A DNA stretch of 64,000 nucleotides from Buttiauxella sp965119215. GTDB lineage: Bacteria; Pseudomonadota; Gammaproteobacteria; Enterobacterales; Enterobacteriaceae. The position numbers and the translations under genes are program-made. Below, in pieces: positions 7,369-15,532 of this stretch (position 1 is its first letter; every line of letters starts with the position of its first letter). The stretch covers positions 1 to 64,000 of the forward strand of contig CBCPKK010000035.1 in NCBI GenBank assembly GCA_965119215.1, in the 5' to 3' direction. The notes beneath the pieces were generated by a model. That model made no database searches and had not been told where the DNA came from. It worked only from the letters and a program-made list of their open reading frames with translations.

Positions 7369-9054
7369 ATGAATTACGTTAAATCGATGACCCAGCAGAA
7401 ACTGTGTTTCCTGTTAGCGGTATACATCGGCCTGTTTTTAAACCTTTCGGTTTTTTACCATCGTTTTGAAGGATTTCTTCAGGACTTTAGCGGCCTGAAA
7501 GCTATCTCTATGGTTGTTGAAGTTGTGGCTTGTGTGCTGGTCACGTTCTTTTTGTTCCGCTTGTTATCGATTTTTGGTCGAACAGTGTGGCGTATTCTCG
7601 CGACATTGATTGTGTTGTGTTCTGTCGGCGCAAGTTACTACATGACAATGCTCAATGTGGTGATTGGCTACGGGATTATTGCCTCGGTAATGACGACCGA
7701 TATTGACCTTTCTAAAGAAATTGTCGGTTATCAATTCGTGATGTGGATGGTGCTGGTCAGTGCAATTCCGCTGGTTCTTATCTGGGGAAGTAACACTCGC
7801 GATACGCTGCTTAACCAGCTGAAAACGCCAGGCCAACGCATCAAAAATATCGCTATTGTGCTGTTAGCGGGGCTGATGGTTTGGGCGCCGTTGCGTGTGC
7901 TTGATAAAAAACAAAATACGACAGAGAAACGCTCCACCGTTGATATGCCAAGCTATGGCGGCGTGGTGGCTAACTCTTATCTGCCATCAAACTGGGTTTC
8001 AGCGTTGGGTCTTTTTGCCTGGGCGCAGGCGGATGAATCCACCGATAACAATTCGCTGATGAACCCGGCGAAGAAGTTTACTTATGTCGCGCCAAAAGAG
8101 CTGGATGATACCTATGTGGTGTTCGTGATTGGCGAAACCACGCGCTGGGATCACATGGGTATTTTGGGCTATAACCGTGATACCACACCAAAGCTCGCCA
8201 AAGAGAAAAACCTGGTCGCGTTCCGTGGTGAATCCTGTGATACCGCCACTAAGCTTTCTCTGCGCTGTATGTTTGTGCGTGAAGGCGGGGCAGACGATAA
8301 CCCGCAGCGGACTCTGAAAGAGCAAAATGTCTTTGCGGTACTCAAGCAGCTTGGGTTTAGCTCTGAGCTTTTTGCGATGCAAAGTGAAGTGTGGTTCTAC
8401 GGTAACACCATGGTGGATAATTTCTCTTATCGCGAGCAAATCGCTGCTGAGCCGCGTAACAGTGGCAAGCAAGTCGACGATATGCTGCTGGTCGAAGAGA
8501 TGAAACGCTCAGTGGAAAAACACCCGAAGGGTAAGCATCTGATTATTCTGCATACCAAAGGCTCGCACTTCTCCTACGTGCAACGTTATCCGCGTAGCTT
8601 TGCGAAATGGACGCCAGAGTGCGTCAGCATTGATAAAGAGTGCACCAAAGATCAGTTGATTAACGCCTTTGATAACTCAGTGCTTTATACCGATACAGTG
8701 CTTGAAGATGTGATTTCCCAGTTGCGTGACAAGCGGGCGATTATTTTCTATGCCTCTGACCACGGTGAATCCATCGACGAGAAAAAGCATCTGCACGGTA
8801 CGCCGCGTCTTATGGCTCCACCAGAGCAGTTCCGTGTGCCATTGCTGGTCTGGGCTTCAGACAAGTATCTGGAAAACCCGGATCGCGCTCGTGAGTTCGC
8901 GCATATGCAGGAACAAGCCAAAATGAAGGTGCCGCATCGCCATGTCGAGCTGTATGACACCATCATGGGTTGCCTGGGCTATACGTCACCGGACGGCGGT
9001 ATTAACCAGAATAACAACTGGTGCCATATCCCGGACAAGAAAGCTGCGCAGTAA
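7369..9054 (+). CDS. eptB: Kdo(2)-lipid A phosphoethanolamine 7''-transferase EptB
   Basis: A 561-aa inner-membrane enzyme that transfers phosphoethanolamine from phosphatidylethanolamine to the outer Kdo of LPS. The N-terminal 180 residues contain five hydrophobic segments. The rest is a periplasmic alkaline-phosphatase-fold domain, with the nucleophile Thr in VIGETTRWDHMG and metal ligands in LHTKGSH and YASDHGES. Several Cys pairs (ESCDTATKLSLRCMF, PECVSIDKECT) fit the disulfides of this family. It keeps the E. coli length (563 aa) and position next to a proline tRNA. The sequence just before the ATG (GGACATCCTGC) nearly repeats that before yhjX. Confidence 0.95.
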   Translation: MNYVKSMTQQKLCFLLAVYIGLFLNLSVFYHRFEGFLQDFSGLKAISMVVEVVACVLVTFFLFRLLSIFGRTVWRILATLIVLCSVGASYYMTMLNVVIGYGIIASVMTTDIDLSKEIVGYQFVMWMVLVSAIPLVLIWGSNTRDTLLNQLKTPGQRIKNIAIVLLAGLMVWAPLRVLDKKQNTTEKRSTVDMPSYGGVVANSYLPSNWVSALGLFAWAQADESTDNNSLMNPAKKFTYVAPKELDDTYVVFVIGETTRWDHMGILGYNRDTTPKLAKEKNLVAFRGESCDTATKLSLRCMFVREGGADDNPQRTLKEQNVFAVLKQLGFSSELFAMQSEVWFYGNTMVDNFSYREQIAAEPRNSGKQVDDMLLVEEMKRSVEKHPKGKHLIILHTKGSHFSYVQRYPRSFAKWTPECVSIDKECTKDQLINAFDNSVLYTDTVLEDVISQLRDKRAIIFYASDHGESIDEKKHLHGTPRLMAPPEQFRVPLLVWASDKYLENPDRAREFAHMQEQAKMKVPHRHVELYDTIMGCLGYTSPDGGINQNNNWCHIPDKKAAQ

Positions 9055-9113
9055 CTTTCTGACTACATATGCTTGAATTTGAATCAAACGAACGTGATTT
9101 TTAAGATCAGGGA

Positions 9114-9142
9114 TTGACGAGTAAAACGGTGCGCAGTAAGAT
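9114..9142 (+). promoter_or_regulatory. Sigma-70 promoter of the proline tRNA
   Basis: TTGACG, a 17-base spacer and TAAGAT, followed by a GC-rich discriminator, as is typical of stringently controlled tRNA promoters. The transcription start would fall about 7-8 bases downstream, just ahead of the mature tRNA. Confidence 0.75.
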
Positions 9143-9154
9143 GCGCTCCGCATT

Positions 9155-9231
9155 CGGCGAGTAGCGCAGCTTGGTAGCGCAACTGGTTTGGGACCAGTGG
9201 GTCGGAGGTTCGAATCCTCTCTCGCCGACCA
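9155..9231 (+). tRNA. tRNA-Pro, anticodon TGG
   Basis: A 77-nt tRNA with encoded CCA. Acceptor arms CGGCGAG and CTCGCCG pair fully; the D arm is GCGC...GCGC; the anticodon stem ACTGG/CCAGT holds the loop TTTGGGA, giving anticodon TGG at 9189-9191; the T arm is GGAGG-TTCGAAT-CCTCT. The body is the proM type. In E. coli K-12 the tRNA at this position, between eptB and dppA, is proK with anticodon CGG, so isoacceptor and locus do not match here. Confidence 0.97.
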
Positions 9232-9274
9232 CATTTAGAAAAGACCAGCTCTTGAGCTGGTCTTTTTGCATCTG
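9213..9274 (+). repeat. tRNA 3' end plus terminator, direct repeat copy 1
   Basis: A 62-bp unit made of the last 19 bases of the tRNA gene (through CCA), a short linker and a strong terminator (arms AAGACCAGCTC and GAGCTGGTCTT, then T5, at about 9241-9268). It is repeated without a mismatch at 9362-9423. Confidence 0.95.
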
Positions 9275-9361
9275 TAGCTTACAGAGGATGAGAATCTCCG
9301 AAGGAGGTTTGAGCCGAGCGCAGCGAGACAACGTTGCTTTAGCAACGGCCCGCAGGGGAAT
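9275..9361 (+). other. Spacer between tRNA-tail repeats
   Basis: An 87-bp GC-rich spacer that contains a hairpin (CGTTGC TTTA GCAACG) and the run GAGCCGAGCGCAGCGAGA. With the flanking 62-bp repeats it forms an array with a 149-bp period, similar in design to the rtT repeats behind tyrT in E. coli, which also repeat the last 19 bases of their tRNA. No ORF is apparent. Confidence 0.6.
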
Positions 9362-9423
9362 AATCCTCTCTCGCCGACCACATTTAGAAAAGACCAGCTC
9401 TTGAGCTGGTCTTTTTGCATCTG
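9362..9423 (+). repeat. tRNA 3' end plus terminator, direct repeat copy 2
   Basis: An exact second copy of the 62-bp unit at 9213. It carries a 19-base tRNA remnant that cannot fold as a tRNA, and a full second terminator at about 9390-9417. Confidence 0.95.
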
Positions 9424-9429
9424 AAGTTC

Positions 9430-9460
9430 GTAGGTCGGGTTAGCGCAGCGACACCCGACA
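9430..9460. repeat. REP-like palindrome
   Basis: GTAGGTCGGGT, a GCGCAGCG-containing loop, then ACACCCGACA. This has the layout of enterobacterial REP/BIME elements. It lies between the tRNA repeat array and the 3' end of the lipoprotein gene. Confidence 0.6.
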
Positions 9461-9475
9461 ACATGAAGCGAATCT

Positions 9476-10147
9476 TTATTTCAGCCCGTTAAAATCATGC
9501 ACCACTCTGTTATGCATGCGAATCACTTTCCCCGCTGAACCGTTAACCATCCATTCTGACTGACTACCGATTTGGGCTTGCTCACTTTCGTTGTAAGGAT
9601 CGTTATTCCATTGCCGATGAATGCGTTCTTCTACATCAGCGCTGTATTGCATGGTTGAATCCAGCAAAAAAGAATAGCGGATAAGATTGGCATTGTTTGA
9701 CGAAGGCGCTGCTTTGTAGCATTCCTGCGCCGAAGCAATTAATGAATCAAGCGCCGTCACCTGTAGTTGGGCCTCTTGCGGAATAAAGTTTTCTTCAGCT
9801 ACTGCCTGGGTTGTTTTATCTGCCTGAATAACTAAGGCGAGTGAATAGTATTTTAATGTCCTGCCCTGGTCTTTTTCTATATTAGCCAGTTCATTGATAT
9901 GCGTTTTATTATTATCCGTCTCTACGCTTTTCGACCAAACAGGATAATTCCCGCTACTTTTATTTTCTGTGGTAGTGATGACCTTCTGGCACGCTGACGG
10001 TGGGGCTGTTGTGGCTGTCGTATCGCTTAGCATGGATGCGGGAGGAGAGGTTTTATCGTCGCATCCTGAAAGCAATATGACCGGAAGAATAGCGATCATT
10101 ATAATTCGTGATACTTTCTTATTAATACATTCTTTGAATAAATACAT
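9476..10147 (-). CDS. Hypothetical lipoprotein
   Basis: A 223-aa predicted lipoprotein that I do not recognise. The signal peptide has a hydrophobic core (IIMIAILPVILL) and the lipobox LSGC, with Cys29 as the acylation site; the next residues DD suggest retention at the inner membrane. The mature part begins with a Ser/Thr/Pro-rich linker. A mostly helical, polar domain follows, with two further Cys (SACQK, QECYK) that could form a disulfide. It is more AT-rich than the core neighbours and sits between a tRNA gene and dppA, which suggests acquisition. The ribosome-binding site at the chosen start is weak. Confidence 0.7.
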   Translation of the reverse strand: MYLFKECINKKVSRIIMIAILPVILLSGCDDKTSPPASMLSDTTATTAPPSACQKVITTTENKSSGNYPVWSKSVETDNNKTHINELANIEKDQGRTLKYYSLALVIQADKTTQAVAEENFIPQEAQLQVTALDSLIASAQECYKAAPSSNNANLIRYSFLLDSTMQYSADVEERIHRQWNNDPYNESEQAQIGSQSEWMVNGSAGKVIRMHNRVVHDFNGLK

Positions 10148-10611
10148 GTTAATTACCAGCAGAAAGATCGAACCATATTCGTGTTTTTATTATTCCGCCA
10201 ATAATTATTGGTAGTTGTCTTAAAACGGATTTATTAGTCTTATCTGGCATTAATGGGGAGTGTTCGTTTGTTTAATAACTATGCTATTAAAATATATTAA
10301 TTAACAATTAGTTAGACGCATTATTTTCGCCAAAAGATCGACTCCAGGGGCGTTGCACGCGGTATCGACCTTATGTTGCCGATTTTGTGACATTTTCCAT
10401 CGTATTTTGTTATGGAAAATCGCGGATTAATGCGCGGTTGCTTATGTTTCATACCAGCATGATTCGCTGTAAGAGACATAGATCACAAAACATATCGTTC
10501 AGATAATCATCATTCGGCAATAAATTTTACAAAATTCGCGCAACCGATTACGGCTATAGATTATCTTTTAAGCAGTGAAATATTCTACTAACAGGGCCAT
10601 AGCATAAATTT

Positions 10612-10644
10612 CCCTGCTGGAAATAGCTCGGCAGGCTTTTTTTT
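10612..10644 (+). terminator. Orphan Rho-independent terminator
   Basis: Stem CCTGC/GCAGG closing a 13-base loop, followed by C and eight T. No protein gene ends here on this strand, so it may end a small RNA that starts within the preceding 100-200 bases, or attenuate dppA. Confidence 0.6.
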
Positions 10645-10854
10645 CACTTTGTTCACTGATTCTCACCTCGGTTGTAAATCCCCGTTACCTATATTGACGT
10701 TTTACTCATCTGTTGACAGATTGTAGGGCGTGAGGGGCAATTTATGGACAGTCTGCACTACCACACAGCTAGCCTGACGAAAGGAACCCCTGGCCTCACC
10801 ATCGCCTCCGGGCATACCGAACAGACCGCATTCATATAACAAAGGTCTAACGGA

Positions 10855-10879
10855 AAAAAACAACACATCTCACAATGGA
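10855..10879 (+). promoter_or_regulatory. Probable GcvB-pairing region in the dppA leader
   Basis: A C/A-rich leader (ACAACACATC, CTCACAA) overlaps the approach to the GGAG ribosome-binding site of dppA. In E. coli and Salmonella the sRNA GcvB represses dppA by pairing its G/U-rich R1 segment to such a sequence. No sRNA gene is in the window, so this rests on family knowledge and base composition. Confidence 0.45.
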
Positions 10880-10887
10880 GCAGAAGA

Positions 10888-12495
10888 ATGAGTATTTCCT
10901 TGAAGAAGTCAGGGATGCTGAAATTTGGTCTGAGCCTGGTGGCTTTGACTGTAGCAGCTAGCGTTCAGGCAAAAACCTTAGTTTATTGTTCAGAAGGATC
11001 GCCCGAAGGTTTTAACCCTCAGCTATTCACCTCTGGTACAACGTACGACGCCAGCTCAGTGCCAATTTATAACCGCCTTGTCGAGTTCAAAACCGGTACG
11101 ACTGAAATCATCCCGGGTTTGGCTGAGAAGTGGGAAGTCAGCGCAGACGGTAAAACCTATACTTTCCACCTTCGTTCAGGTGTGAAGTGGCAGGACAACA
11201 AAGATTTCAAACCAACGCGTGACCTGAATGCTGATGACGTCGTGTTCTCGTTCGATCGTCAGAAAAACGCTAACAACCCGTACCACAAAGTTTCTGGCGG
11301 CACTTACGAATACTTCGAAGGCATGGGCCTGCCGGACCTGATCACTGAAATCAAGAAAGTCGACGACAACACCGTTCAATTCGTACTGGCGCGTCCGGAA
11401 GCTCCATTCCTTGCTGACCTTGCGATGGACTTCGCTTCCATCTTGTCCAAAGAATATGCGGACAGCATGATGAAAGCGGGCACGCCGGAAAAAACTGACC
11501 TGAACCCAATCGGCACCGGTCCGTTCCAACTGGTGCAGTACCAGAAAGACTCCCGCATTCTGTATAAAGCGTTCCCGGGCTACTGGGGCACTAAGCCACA
11601 GATCGACCGCCTGGTCTTCTCCATCACGCCGGATGCCTCTGTGCGTTATGCCAAATTGCAGAAAAACGAGTGCCAGGTTATGCCGTATCCAAACCCGGCT
11701 GATATCGCTCGTATGAAGCAAGACAAGAACATCAACCTGATGGAACAGGCTGGCCTGAACGTGGGTTACCTGTCCTTCAACACCGAGAAGAAACCGTTTG
11801 ATGACGTGAAAGTGCGTCAGGCGCTGACTTACGCGGTGAACAAAGAAGCGATCATCAAAGCGGTTTATCAGGGGGCTGGCACAGCGGCTAAAAACCTGAT
11901 CCCACCAACCATGTGGGGCTACAACGATGACGTGAAGGATTACACCTACGATCCTGAGAAAGCGAAAGCGCTGCTGAAAGAATCTGGCCACGCAGACGGT
12001 TTCACCGTTGACCTGTGGGCAATGCCAGTGCAACGTCCGTACAACCCGAATGCTCGCCGCATGGCTGAGATGATTCAGGCTGACTGGGCGAAAGTCGGCG
12101 TGACCGCCAAAATCGTCACCTACGAGTGGGGCGAGTATCTGAAGCGCGCCAAAGCAGGCGAACACCAGGCTGTGATGATGGGCTGGACTGGCGACAATGG
12201 GGACCCGGACAACTTCTTCGCCACCCTGTTTAGCTGCGCGGCAGCAAAAGATGGTTCCAACTACTCTCGCTGGTGTTACAAGCCGTTTGAAGACTTGATC
12301 CAACCTGCGCGTGCAACAGACGATCACAACAAACGTATCGAACTGTACAAACAAGCTCAGGTAGTGATGCATGACCAGGCTCCGGCTCTGATCGTTGCTC
12401 ACTCCACCGTATACGAGCCAGTGCGCAAAGAAGTGAAAGGTTACGTGGTTGACCCATTGGGTAAACACCACTTTGAGAACGTGTCTGTCGAATAA
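10888..12495 (+). CDS. dppA: Periplasmic dipeptide-binding protein DppA
   Basis: A 535-aa solute-binding protein of the SBP_bac_5 family, the receptor of the dipeptide (and haem/5-aminolevulinate) ABC importer. A 28-residue signal peptide ends at ASVQA before KTLVYCSEGSPEGFNPQ, the mature N-terminus known from E. coli. Length and sequence agree with E. coli DppA throughout. It heads the dppABCDF operon. A 110-bp gap with an inverted repeat (12516-12538) separates it from dppB, which commonly allows the binding protein to be made in excess of the membrane parts. Confidence 0.97.
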   Translation: MSISLKKSGMLKFGLSLVALTVAASVQAKTLVYCSEGSPEGFNPQLFTSGTTYDASSVPIYNRLVEFKTGTTEIIPGLAEKWEVSADGKTYTFHLRSGVKWQDNKDFKPTRDLNADDVVFSFDRQKNANNPYHKVSGGTYEYFEGMGLPDLITEIKKVDDNTVQFVLARPEAPFLADLAMDFASILSKEYADSMMKAGTPEKTDLNPIGTGPFQLVQYQKDSRILYKAFPGYWGTKPQIDRLVFSITPDASVRYAKLQKNECQVMPYPNPADIARMKQDKNINLMEQAGLNVGYLSFNTEKKPFDDVKVRQALTYAVNKEAIIKAVYQGAGTAAKNLIPPTMWGYNDDVKDYTYDPEKAKALLKESGHADGFTVDLWAMPVQRPYNPNARRMAEMIQADWAKVGVTAKIVTYEWGEYLKRAKAGEHQAVMMGWTGDNGDPDNFFATLFSCAAAKDGSNYSRWCYKPFEDLIQPARATDDHNKRIELYKQAQVVMHDQAPALIVAHSTVYEPVRKEVKGYVVDPLGKHHFENVSVE

Positions 12496-12515
12496 TAAAA
12501 GTAGCGTGCTTTATT

Positions 12516-12538
12516 CCCTCTCCTCATTGGGGAGAGGG
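12516..12538. repeat. Inverted repeat, CCCTCTCC family (copy 2), dppA-dppB gap
   Basis: Arms CCCTCTCC and GGAGAGGG around CTCATTG. In the dppA-dppB spacer such a hairpin would protect the 3' end of dppA mRNA and lower expression of dppBCDF; that role is inferred. Confidence 0.75.
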
Positions 12539-12605
12539 TGAAAGATTTGTGAGCAATACAGACTGAAGGCTGCAAGGCTTTCAGTCACTACAGAGAATCC
12601 GGGTT

Positions 12606-13625
12606 ATGTTGCAGTTCATCCTCCGACGTCTGGGATTAGTTATCCCCACGTTTATCGGTATTACCCTTCTTACCTTCGCTTTCGTGCATATGATCCCCGG
12701 TGACCCGGTGATGATTATGGTCGGCGAGCGTGGTATCTCTCCTGAACGTCATGCTCAGTTGTTAGCCGAGCTCGGCCTCGACAAACCGTTATGGCAGCAA
12801 TACGTCCATTATGTCTGGGGTGTAATGCACGGCGACCTGGGCATTTCGTTAAAAAGCCGTCTCCCTGTGTGGGATGAGTTCGTACCGCGCTTTAAAGCGA
12901 CCATGGAACTCGGTGTTTGTGCAATGCTTTTTGCCATTGCCGTGGGTATTCCGGTTGGCGTATTGGCCGCTGTTAAACGCGGTTCCATCTTTGACCATAC
13001 CGCTGTGGGCATCGCGCTGACAGGCTACTCAATGCCTATTTTCTGGTGGGGCATGATGTTAATCATGCTGGTTTCCGTCTACTGGAACCTGACCCCTGTT
13101 TCGGGGCGCATCAGTGATACGGTCTTCCTTGATGACACCTTACCGCTCACCGGTTTCATGCTGATAGACACCGCTATATGGGGCGAGCCGGGCGATTTCA
13201 TTGATGCCATGGCGCACATGGTGTTGCCAGCCGTCGTGCTCGGCACCATTCCGTTGGCGGTCATCGTGCGTATGACTCGTTCATCCATGCTTGAAGTGCT
13301 CGGTGAAGATTACATCCGTACCGCTCGCGCCAAGGGCTTGACCCGTATGCGCGTTATCGTGGTTCATGCCTTGCGTAACGCCATGCTGCCGGTTGTGACC
13401 GTTATCGGTTTGCAGGTCGGTACTTTGCTGGCAGGTGCCATTCTGACGGAAACCATCTTCTCCTGGCCGGGCCTTGGCCGCTGGTTGATTGATGCATTGC
13501 AACGTCGTGACTACCCGGTAGTACAGGGCGGCGTATTGTTGGTGGCGACGATGATTATCCTCGTTAACCTGATAGTCGACTTACTGTACGGCGTGGTGAA
13601 CCCGCGTATACGCCATAAGAAATAA
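12606..13625 (+). CDS. dppB: Dipeptide ABC transporter permease DppB
   Basis: A 339-aa inner-membrane permease, one half of the translocation pore. It has an N-terminal transmembrane helix (RRLGLVIPTFIGITLLTF) and five more. The EAA loop that docks the ATPase is present as EDYIRTARAKGLTRMRVIVVHALRN (abbreviated here as EDYIRTARAKGL...). Length equals that of E. coli DppB. The ATG follows GAATCCGGGTT, a weak ribosome-binding site. dppC begins 9 bp later. Confidence 0.96.
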   Translation: MLQFILRRLGLVIPTFIGITLLTFAFVHMIPGDPVMIMVGERGISPERHAQLLAELGLDKPLWQQYVHYVWGVMHGDLGISLKSRLPVWDEFVPRFKATMELGVCAMLFAIAVGIPVGVLAAVKRGSIFDHTAVGIALTGYSMPIFWWGMMLIMLVSVYWNLTPVSGRISDTVFLDDTLPLTGFMLIDTAIWGEPGDFIDAMAHMVLPAVVLGTIPLAVIVRMTRSSMLEVLGEDYIRTARAKGLTRMRVIVVHALRNAMLPVVTVIGLQVGTLLAGAILTETIFSWPGLGRWLIDALQRRDYPVVQGGVLLVATMIILVNLIVDLLYGVVNPRIRHKK

Positions 13626-13634
13626 GGGCTTATC

Positions 13635-14537
13635 ATGACGCAAGTAACTGAAAATAAAGTGGTGGCGGCGCCGGTTCCCATGACGCCGTTCCAGGAATTC
13701 TGGCACTACTTCAAACGTAATAAAGGGGCGGTGGTTGGCCTGGTGTATATCACCGCCATGGTTCTTATCGCTATTTTCGCCAACGTACTGGCTCCTCACG
13801 GCCCGGCAGAACAGTTCCGCGACTCGTTGCTGAACCCACCGGTCTGGCAGGAAGGCGGTAGCTGGCAGTTCCTGCTTGGTACGGATGACGTAGGCCGCGA
13901 CATCATGGCTCGCCTGATGTACGGCGCGCGCCTGTCGCTGCTGGTCGGCTGCCTGGTGGTTGTGCTGTCGCTGATTATGGGCGTGGTGCTCGGCCTGGTT
14001 GCTGGCTACTTCGGTGGCCTTATCGACAACATCATCATGCGTGTCGTCGACATCATGCTGGCACTGCCAAGCCTGCTGCTGGCTTTGGTGCTGGTGGCGA
14101 TATTCGGTCCGTCGATAGTTAACGCCTCGCTCGCCTTGACCTTCGTTGCGCTGCCGCACTATGTGCGACTGACGCGCGGTGCGGTGCTGGTGGAAGTGAA
14201 CCGCGACTATGTGACCGCCTCGCGCGTTGCGGGTGCCGGTTCGATGCGCCAGATGTTCATCAACATTTTACCCAACTGCCTGGCACCGCTTATCGTGCAG
14301 GCCTCTCTTGGCTTCTCTAACGCCATTCTCGATATGGCCGCCCTCGGCTTCCTCGGCATGGGTGCGCAACCGCCAACACCAGAGTGGGGCACGATGCTCT
14401 CCGACGTGTTGCAGTTCGCACAAAGTGCCTGGTGGGTTGTCACCTTCCCGGGTGTCGCAATCTTGCTGACGGTGCTGGCATTTAACCTGATGGGTGACGG
14501 GCTGCGTGATGCGCTCGATCCTAAACTCAAGCAGTAG
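13635..14537 (+). CDS. dppC: Dipeptide ABC transporter permease DppC
   Basis: A 300-aa inner-membrane permease and partner of DppB. It has an N-terminal cytoplasmic segment, a first helix (GAVVGLVYITAMVLIAIF), the periplasmic LGTDDVGRDI motif of the OppC/DppC family and an EAA loop (RDYVTASRVAGAGSMRQMF). It is in line with E. coli DppC over its whole length. Tight spacing to dppB and dppD (11 bp) marks it as a single operon. Confidence 0.96.
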   Translation: MTQVTENKVVAAPVPMTPFQEFWHYFKRNKGAVVGLVYITAMVLIAIFANVLAPHGPAEQFRDSLLNPPVWQEGGSWQFLLGTDDVGRDIMARLMYGARLSLLVGCLVVVLSLIMGVVLGLVAGYFGGLIDNIIMRVVDIMLALPSLLLALVLVAIFGPSIVNASLALTFVALPHYVRLTRGAVLVEVNRDYVTASRVAGAGSMRQMFINILPNCLAPLIVQASLGFSNAILDMAALGFLGMGAQPPTPEWGTMLSDVLQFAQSAWWVVTFPGVAILLTVLAFNLMGDGLRDALDPKLKQ

Positions 14538-14548
14538 AGAGGCACGAG

Positions 14549-15532
14549 ATGGCGTTATTGAATGTAGATAAATTATCGGTGCATTTCGGCGACGAAAAGA
14601 CACCGTTCCGTGCCGTAGACCGCATTAGTTACAGCGTAAATCAGGGCGAAGTTGTCGGCATCGTAGGGGAATCAGGTTCCGGTAAATCGGTTAGCTCGCT
14701 GGCGATTATGGGGCTGATTGATTACCCAGGTCGCGTGATGGCGGAAAAACTCGAGTTTAACGGCCAGGATCTCCAGAAAATTTCTGAGAAAGAGCGTCGT
14801 AACCTGGTGGGTGCCGAAGTGGCGATGATCTTCCAGGACCCGATGACCAGCCTCAACCCGTGCTACACCGTGGGTTTCCAGATTATGGAAGCCATCAAGG
14901 TGCATCAGGGTGGCAACAAGAAAACCCGTGTTCAGCGTGCAATTGATCTGCTGAACCTGGTGGGCATTCCCGATGCGGCTTCGCGTCTGGACGTTTACCC
15001 GCACCAGCTTTCTGGAGGTATGAGCCAGCGCGTGATGATCGCCATGGCGATTGCTTGTCGCCCTAAGCTGTTGATTGCTGATGAACCGACCACCGCGCTG
15101 GATGTGACCATCCAGGCGCAAATCATCGAGCTGTTACTGGAACTGCAGCAAAAAGAGAACATGGCGCTGATCCTTATCACCCATGACCTCGCACTGGTTG
15201 CCGAAGCGGCGCACAAAATCATCGTGATGTACGCAGGGCAAGTGGTGGAAACGGGCAACTCGCACGATATCTTCCGTGCTCCGCGCCATCCGTACACCCA
15301 GGCGTTGCTGCGTGCATTGCCTGAGTTTGCGCAGGATAAAGCGCGCCTGGCCTCGTTGCCGGGTGTGGTGCCGGGCAAGTACGACCGCCCGACCGGCTGC
15401 CTGCTCAACCCGCGTTGCCCGTATGCGACAGATAAATGCCGCAGCGAAGAACCAGAGCTGAACATGGTGGACAACGGGCGCCAGTCCAAATGCCACTACC
15501 CACTCGATGATGCCGGGAGGCCAACGCTATGA
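14549..15532 (+). CDS. dppD: Dipeptide transporter ATP-binding protein DppD
   Basis: A 327-aa ABC ATPase. Walker A is GESGSGKS, the Q-loop is IFQDPMTSLNP, the signature is LSGGMSQR, Walker B is LLIADEPTTALD and the switch His is in LITHD. The C-terminal oligopeptide-type extension has four cysteines (TGCLLNPRCPYATDKC, KCHYP) as in OppD/DppD proteins. Its stop overlaps the dppF start by 4 bp (ATGA), so the two ATPases are translationally coupled and probably work as a heterodimer. Confidence 0.96.
   Translation: MALLNVDKLSVHFGDEKTPFRAVDRISYSVNQGEVVGIVGESGSGKSVSSLAIMGLIDYPGRVMAEKLEFNGQDLQKISEKERRNLVGAEVAMIFQDPMTSLNPCYTVGFQIMEAIKVHQGGNKKTRVQRAIDLLNLVGIPDAASRLDVYPHQLSGGMSQRVMIAMAIACRPKLLIADEPTTALDVTIQAQIIELLLELQQKENMALILITHDLALVAEAAHKIIVMYAGQVVETGNSHDIFRAPRHPYTQALLRALPEFAQDKARLASLPGVVPGKYDRPTGCLLNPRCPYATDKCRSEEPELNMVDNGRQSKCHYPLDDAGRPTL

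Larger units (their letters stand above)
10148..10887. other. Intergenic region upstream of dppA (740 bp)
   Basis: No credible ORF. It contains an AT-rich stretch (10180-10330), a Rho-independent terminator with no assigned gene (10612-10644) and the dppA leader. The stretch just before the dppA ribosome-binding site (about 10855-10876, AAACAACACATCTCACAA) is C/A-rich, as is the E. coli and Salmonella target of the sRNA GcvB. I could not place the dppA promoter with confidence. Confidence 0.6.

Noticed and set aside
9213..9423. tRNA-tail repeats considered as attL/attR of a prophage
   Set aside because: They are only 149 bp apart and enclose no genes, so they do not bound an element here.
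10465..10500. A CRP-like site (GATCACA) upstream of dppA
   Set aside because: Only the right half matches; the left half at the required spacing does not resemble TGTGA.
11176..12471. A 431-codon open frame antisense to dppA
   Set aside because: It mirrors the codon pattern of dppA, has His/Val/Arg-rich low-plausibility translation and no ribosome-binding site. dppA itself is unmistakable.
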